From NCBI GenBank assembly GCA_016184365.1, contig JACPCW010000115.1:1-61040 (forward strand): a DNA stretch of 61,040 bases, written 5' to 3'. The notes beneath the pieces are model-generated. The model saw nothing but the letters and a program-made list of their open reading frames with translations. It did not search any database and was not told where the DNA came from. Shown here piece after piece: positions 60,131 to 61,040 of this stretch. Source of the DNA: Candidatus Rokuibacteriota bacterium. GTDB lineage: Bacteria > Methylomirabilota > Methylomirabilia > Rokubacteriales > CSP1-6. Positions within the stretch are counted from its first letter, which is position 1. Each line of letters begins with the position of its first letter. The position numbers and the translations under genes are program-made.

Positions 60131-60457
60131 CTGGCTGCTCTGCGCCTCGCGCTCGTCCTTCTCATCGCCATCGCCGTTGCGGCGTGCTCGCCGCGCGTCC
60201 GCAGCGTACAGACGGTCCCGGACGTCCTGCCGTTCCTCGACGACGGCAAGACGTCGCGCGGCGAGATCCGCGGCGTCTTCGGATTGCCGTCGCGTTCGTT
60301 CGAGGCGGAGCGGATCGTCACCTACCGGCTGCGGCGTGACGGCGACACCTTCAAGGCCGTGCCGCGCTACGACGAGCCGCAGGCGCCGTACGAGCTCGTG
60401 CTCGTCTTCGATGCCCGCCACATCCTCGTCCGGCACAGCCTCGTGCGCCTGTGGTGA
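60131..60457 (+). CDS. Small lipoprotein, BamE-like, uncertain start
   Basis: An open frame encodes LRLALVLLIAIAVAACSPRV, a clear lipoprotein signal with lipobox Ala-Ala-Cys. The mature region DDGKTSRGEIRGVFGLPSRSF resembles the SmpA/BamE-type 'gets G-x-T ... LG-x-P' pattern. No ATG/GTG lies in frame at the expected place; CTG (60131) is used here and CTG (60140) is an alternative. It overlaps the next gene's start (TGATG). Confidence 0.55.
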   Translation: MAALRLALVLLIAIAVAACSPRVRSVQTVPDVLPFLDDGKTSRGEIRGVFGLPSRSFEAERIVTYRLRRDGDTFKAVPRYDEPQAPYELVLVFDARHILVRHSLVRLW

Positions 60458-60867
60458 TGCGCCGGCGGATCGCGATGCTCGTCCTCGTCGCACTCGGTAC
60501 CGGCGGATGCCTGTTCGTCGCGTTCCCGAAGACGGCGGGGCCGCCGAACGTGCGCGTCGTGACGGAAGAGGCGGCGAAGTTCATTCGCCTCGGTGTCACG
60601 ACGCGGGAAGACGTCGTGCTGACGCTCGGCTCGCCGGACATCGTCACCGACGACGAGCGGCGCTTCGTCTACGCGAGCAGCTACCGGGTCGGGTCGGTGG
60701 TGGGCGTCATGGTCGGGCTCTTCGGGCTCGGCCGGATGACGGAGCACCCGCGCCACCGGCGGACGCTCGTCGAGATTCGCTTCGCGGACGACGCGACGGT
60801 ACGCGACGTCCGCGTCGAGAGCGACACGGTCTTCATGCGCGAGGAACTCCTCCGCCGGGTGCCGTGA
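60457..60867 (+). CDS. BamE-like lipoprotein
   Basis: A 136-residue lipoprotein: MRRRIAMLVLVALGTGGC with the lipobox at residue ~18. The mature part has FIRLGVTTREDVVLTLGSPDI, the GxTxxxVxxxLGxP pattern of BamE/SmpA-like domains, and RRFVYASSYRVG. It likely sits in the outer or inner membrane envelope. It is a probable duplicate of the lipoprotein just upstream. Confidence 0.7.
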   Translation: MRRRIAMLVLVALGTGGCLFVAFPKTAGPPNVRVVTEEAAKFIRLGVTTREDVVLTLGSPDIVTDDERRFVYASSYRVGSVVGVMVGLFGLGRMTEHPRHRRTLVEIRFADDATVRDVRVESDTVFMREELLRRVP

Positions 60868-60877
60868 CTAGCCCGGA

Positions 60878-61040
60878 CTATTCATGAACGACAGCGCGTG
60901 AGCCGCCGAAGCCGAGTGCCGGGCTGGGGATCGCTCCGGCATTCCGCGAGTTGATCGCCCGCTCGCCGAGAAGCTTGGAACGCACTCCGTGGTGGCGCGT
61001 CGTCTCAATGATCGAAGCCAACGGAATGCCGGAGCGATCC
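60878..61040 (-). other. Partial minus-strand open frame at the window end, unrecognised
   Basis: A minus-strand frame runs from beyond the window to TAG at 60880-60878. It reads SGIPLASIIETTRHHGVRSK, then LLGERAINSRNAGAIPS, ending GGSRAVVHE. I do not recognise it. It overlaps the inverted repeat at 60928-61040, so it may be the end of a mobile-element gene or non-coding. Confidence 0.3.
60928..61040. repeat. 19-bp perfect inverted repeat
   Basis: GGATCGCTCCGGCATTCCG (60928-60946) is perfectly inverted at 61022-61040, the last base of the window, enclosing 75 bp. The arms could extend past the window. Just outside is CCCGGACTATTCATGA (60873-60888), which looks like an element end. An IS/MITE terminus or a long hairpin are both possible. 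Confidence 0.55.

Overview
The window is very GC-rich DNA (third codon positions almost all G or C, long Arg-rich open frames on every strand) from a bacterium. Gene content points to the NC10/Methylomirabilota-Rokubacteria neighbourhood: a periplasmic-type NXR/type II molybdoenzyme cluster, a TAXI-type TRAP transporter, two LLM-class flavin oxidoreductases, an aldehyde:ferredoxin oxidoreductase with its own MoaD-like protein, a bacterial proteasome activator ending in GQYL, and CoA-transferase, Rieske and SDR catabolic genes. This placement is inference; no rRNA or ribosomal marker is present. I saw no tRNA, rRNA or CRISPR array.

Layout. 1-5565: an electron-transfer operon (NrfD-like membrane subunit, small membrane protein, two paralogous tetraheme cytochromes built of a repeated WNHxxxM domain, a monoheme cytochrome, a cupredoxin-like protein and an ethylbenzene-dehydrogenase-gamma-like diheme protein). 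5813-6976: chromate transporter. 7133-11122: large GAF/PAS hybrid histidine kinase. 11207-17457: a type II molybdoenzyme operon (alpha, beta, heme gamma, TorD-like chaperone) most like NxrAB. 17587-19317: small membrane protein, universal stress protein and a decayed paralogue of the hybrid kinase. 19314-21991: glycogen-debranching-type enzyme and a toxin-antitoxin (TA) pair. 22028-25466: two MFS exporters and a membrane protein, with two copies of a structured repeat. 25470-27914: SDR fragment, TPR, DinB-like and HEAT-repeat genes. 27972-32796: TPP enzyme plus TAXI-TRAP importer. 32819-37800: protoglobin, TA pair with damaged toxin, DUF1847, Spy/CpxP-like, LLM oxidoreductase, methyltransferase. 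37808-40562: minus-strand cluster (truncated radical SAM, DUF2064 transferase, methyltransferase, rhodanese with an in-frame TGA), abutting a truncated DoxX. 40585-45641: retropepsin-like protease behind a seven-GAF histidine kinase. 45692-50646: Uma2, two more TA pairs, MoaD-like/AOR pair, proteasome activator. 50654-60867: catabolic and redox genes (RidA, LLM, Rieske oxygenase, SDR, beta-propeller, CoA transferase, amidohydrolase, thioredoxin-like, D-2-hydroxyacid dehydrogenase) and two lipoproteins.

How it fits together. The first operon and the molybdoenzyme operon both supply periplasmic redox modules with EB_dh-type heme domains, so they could form one chain between a molybdenum active site, c-type cytochromes or copper protein, and the quinone pool; the hybrid kinase between them is a plausible redox regulator. 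The rest is a scavenging heterotroph's repertoire.

The observations I rate highest are: (i) a rhodanese gene whose conserved second active-site-loop Cys position is an in-frame TGA followed at the correct distance by a bacterial-SECIS-like hairpin; (ii) a roughly 72-bp double-hairpin element in four copies, always just 5' of a gene and in the sense direction, with compensatory base-pair changes; (iii) the tandem-repeat tetraheme cytochromes; (iv) widespread TANNNT-N6-9-start spacing, suggesting leaderless mRNAs.
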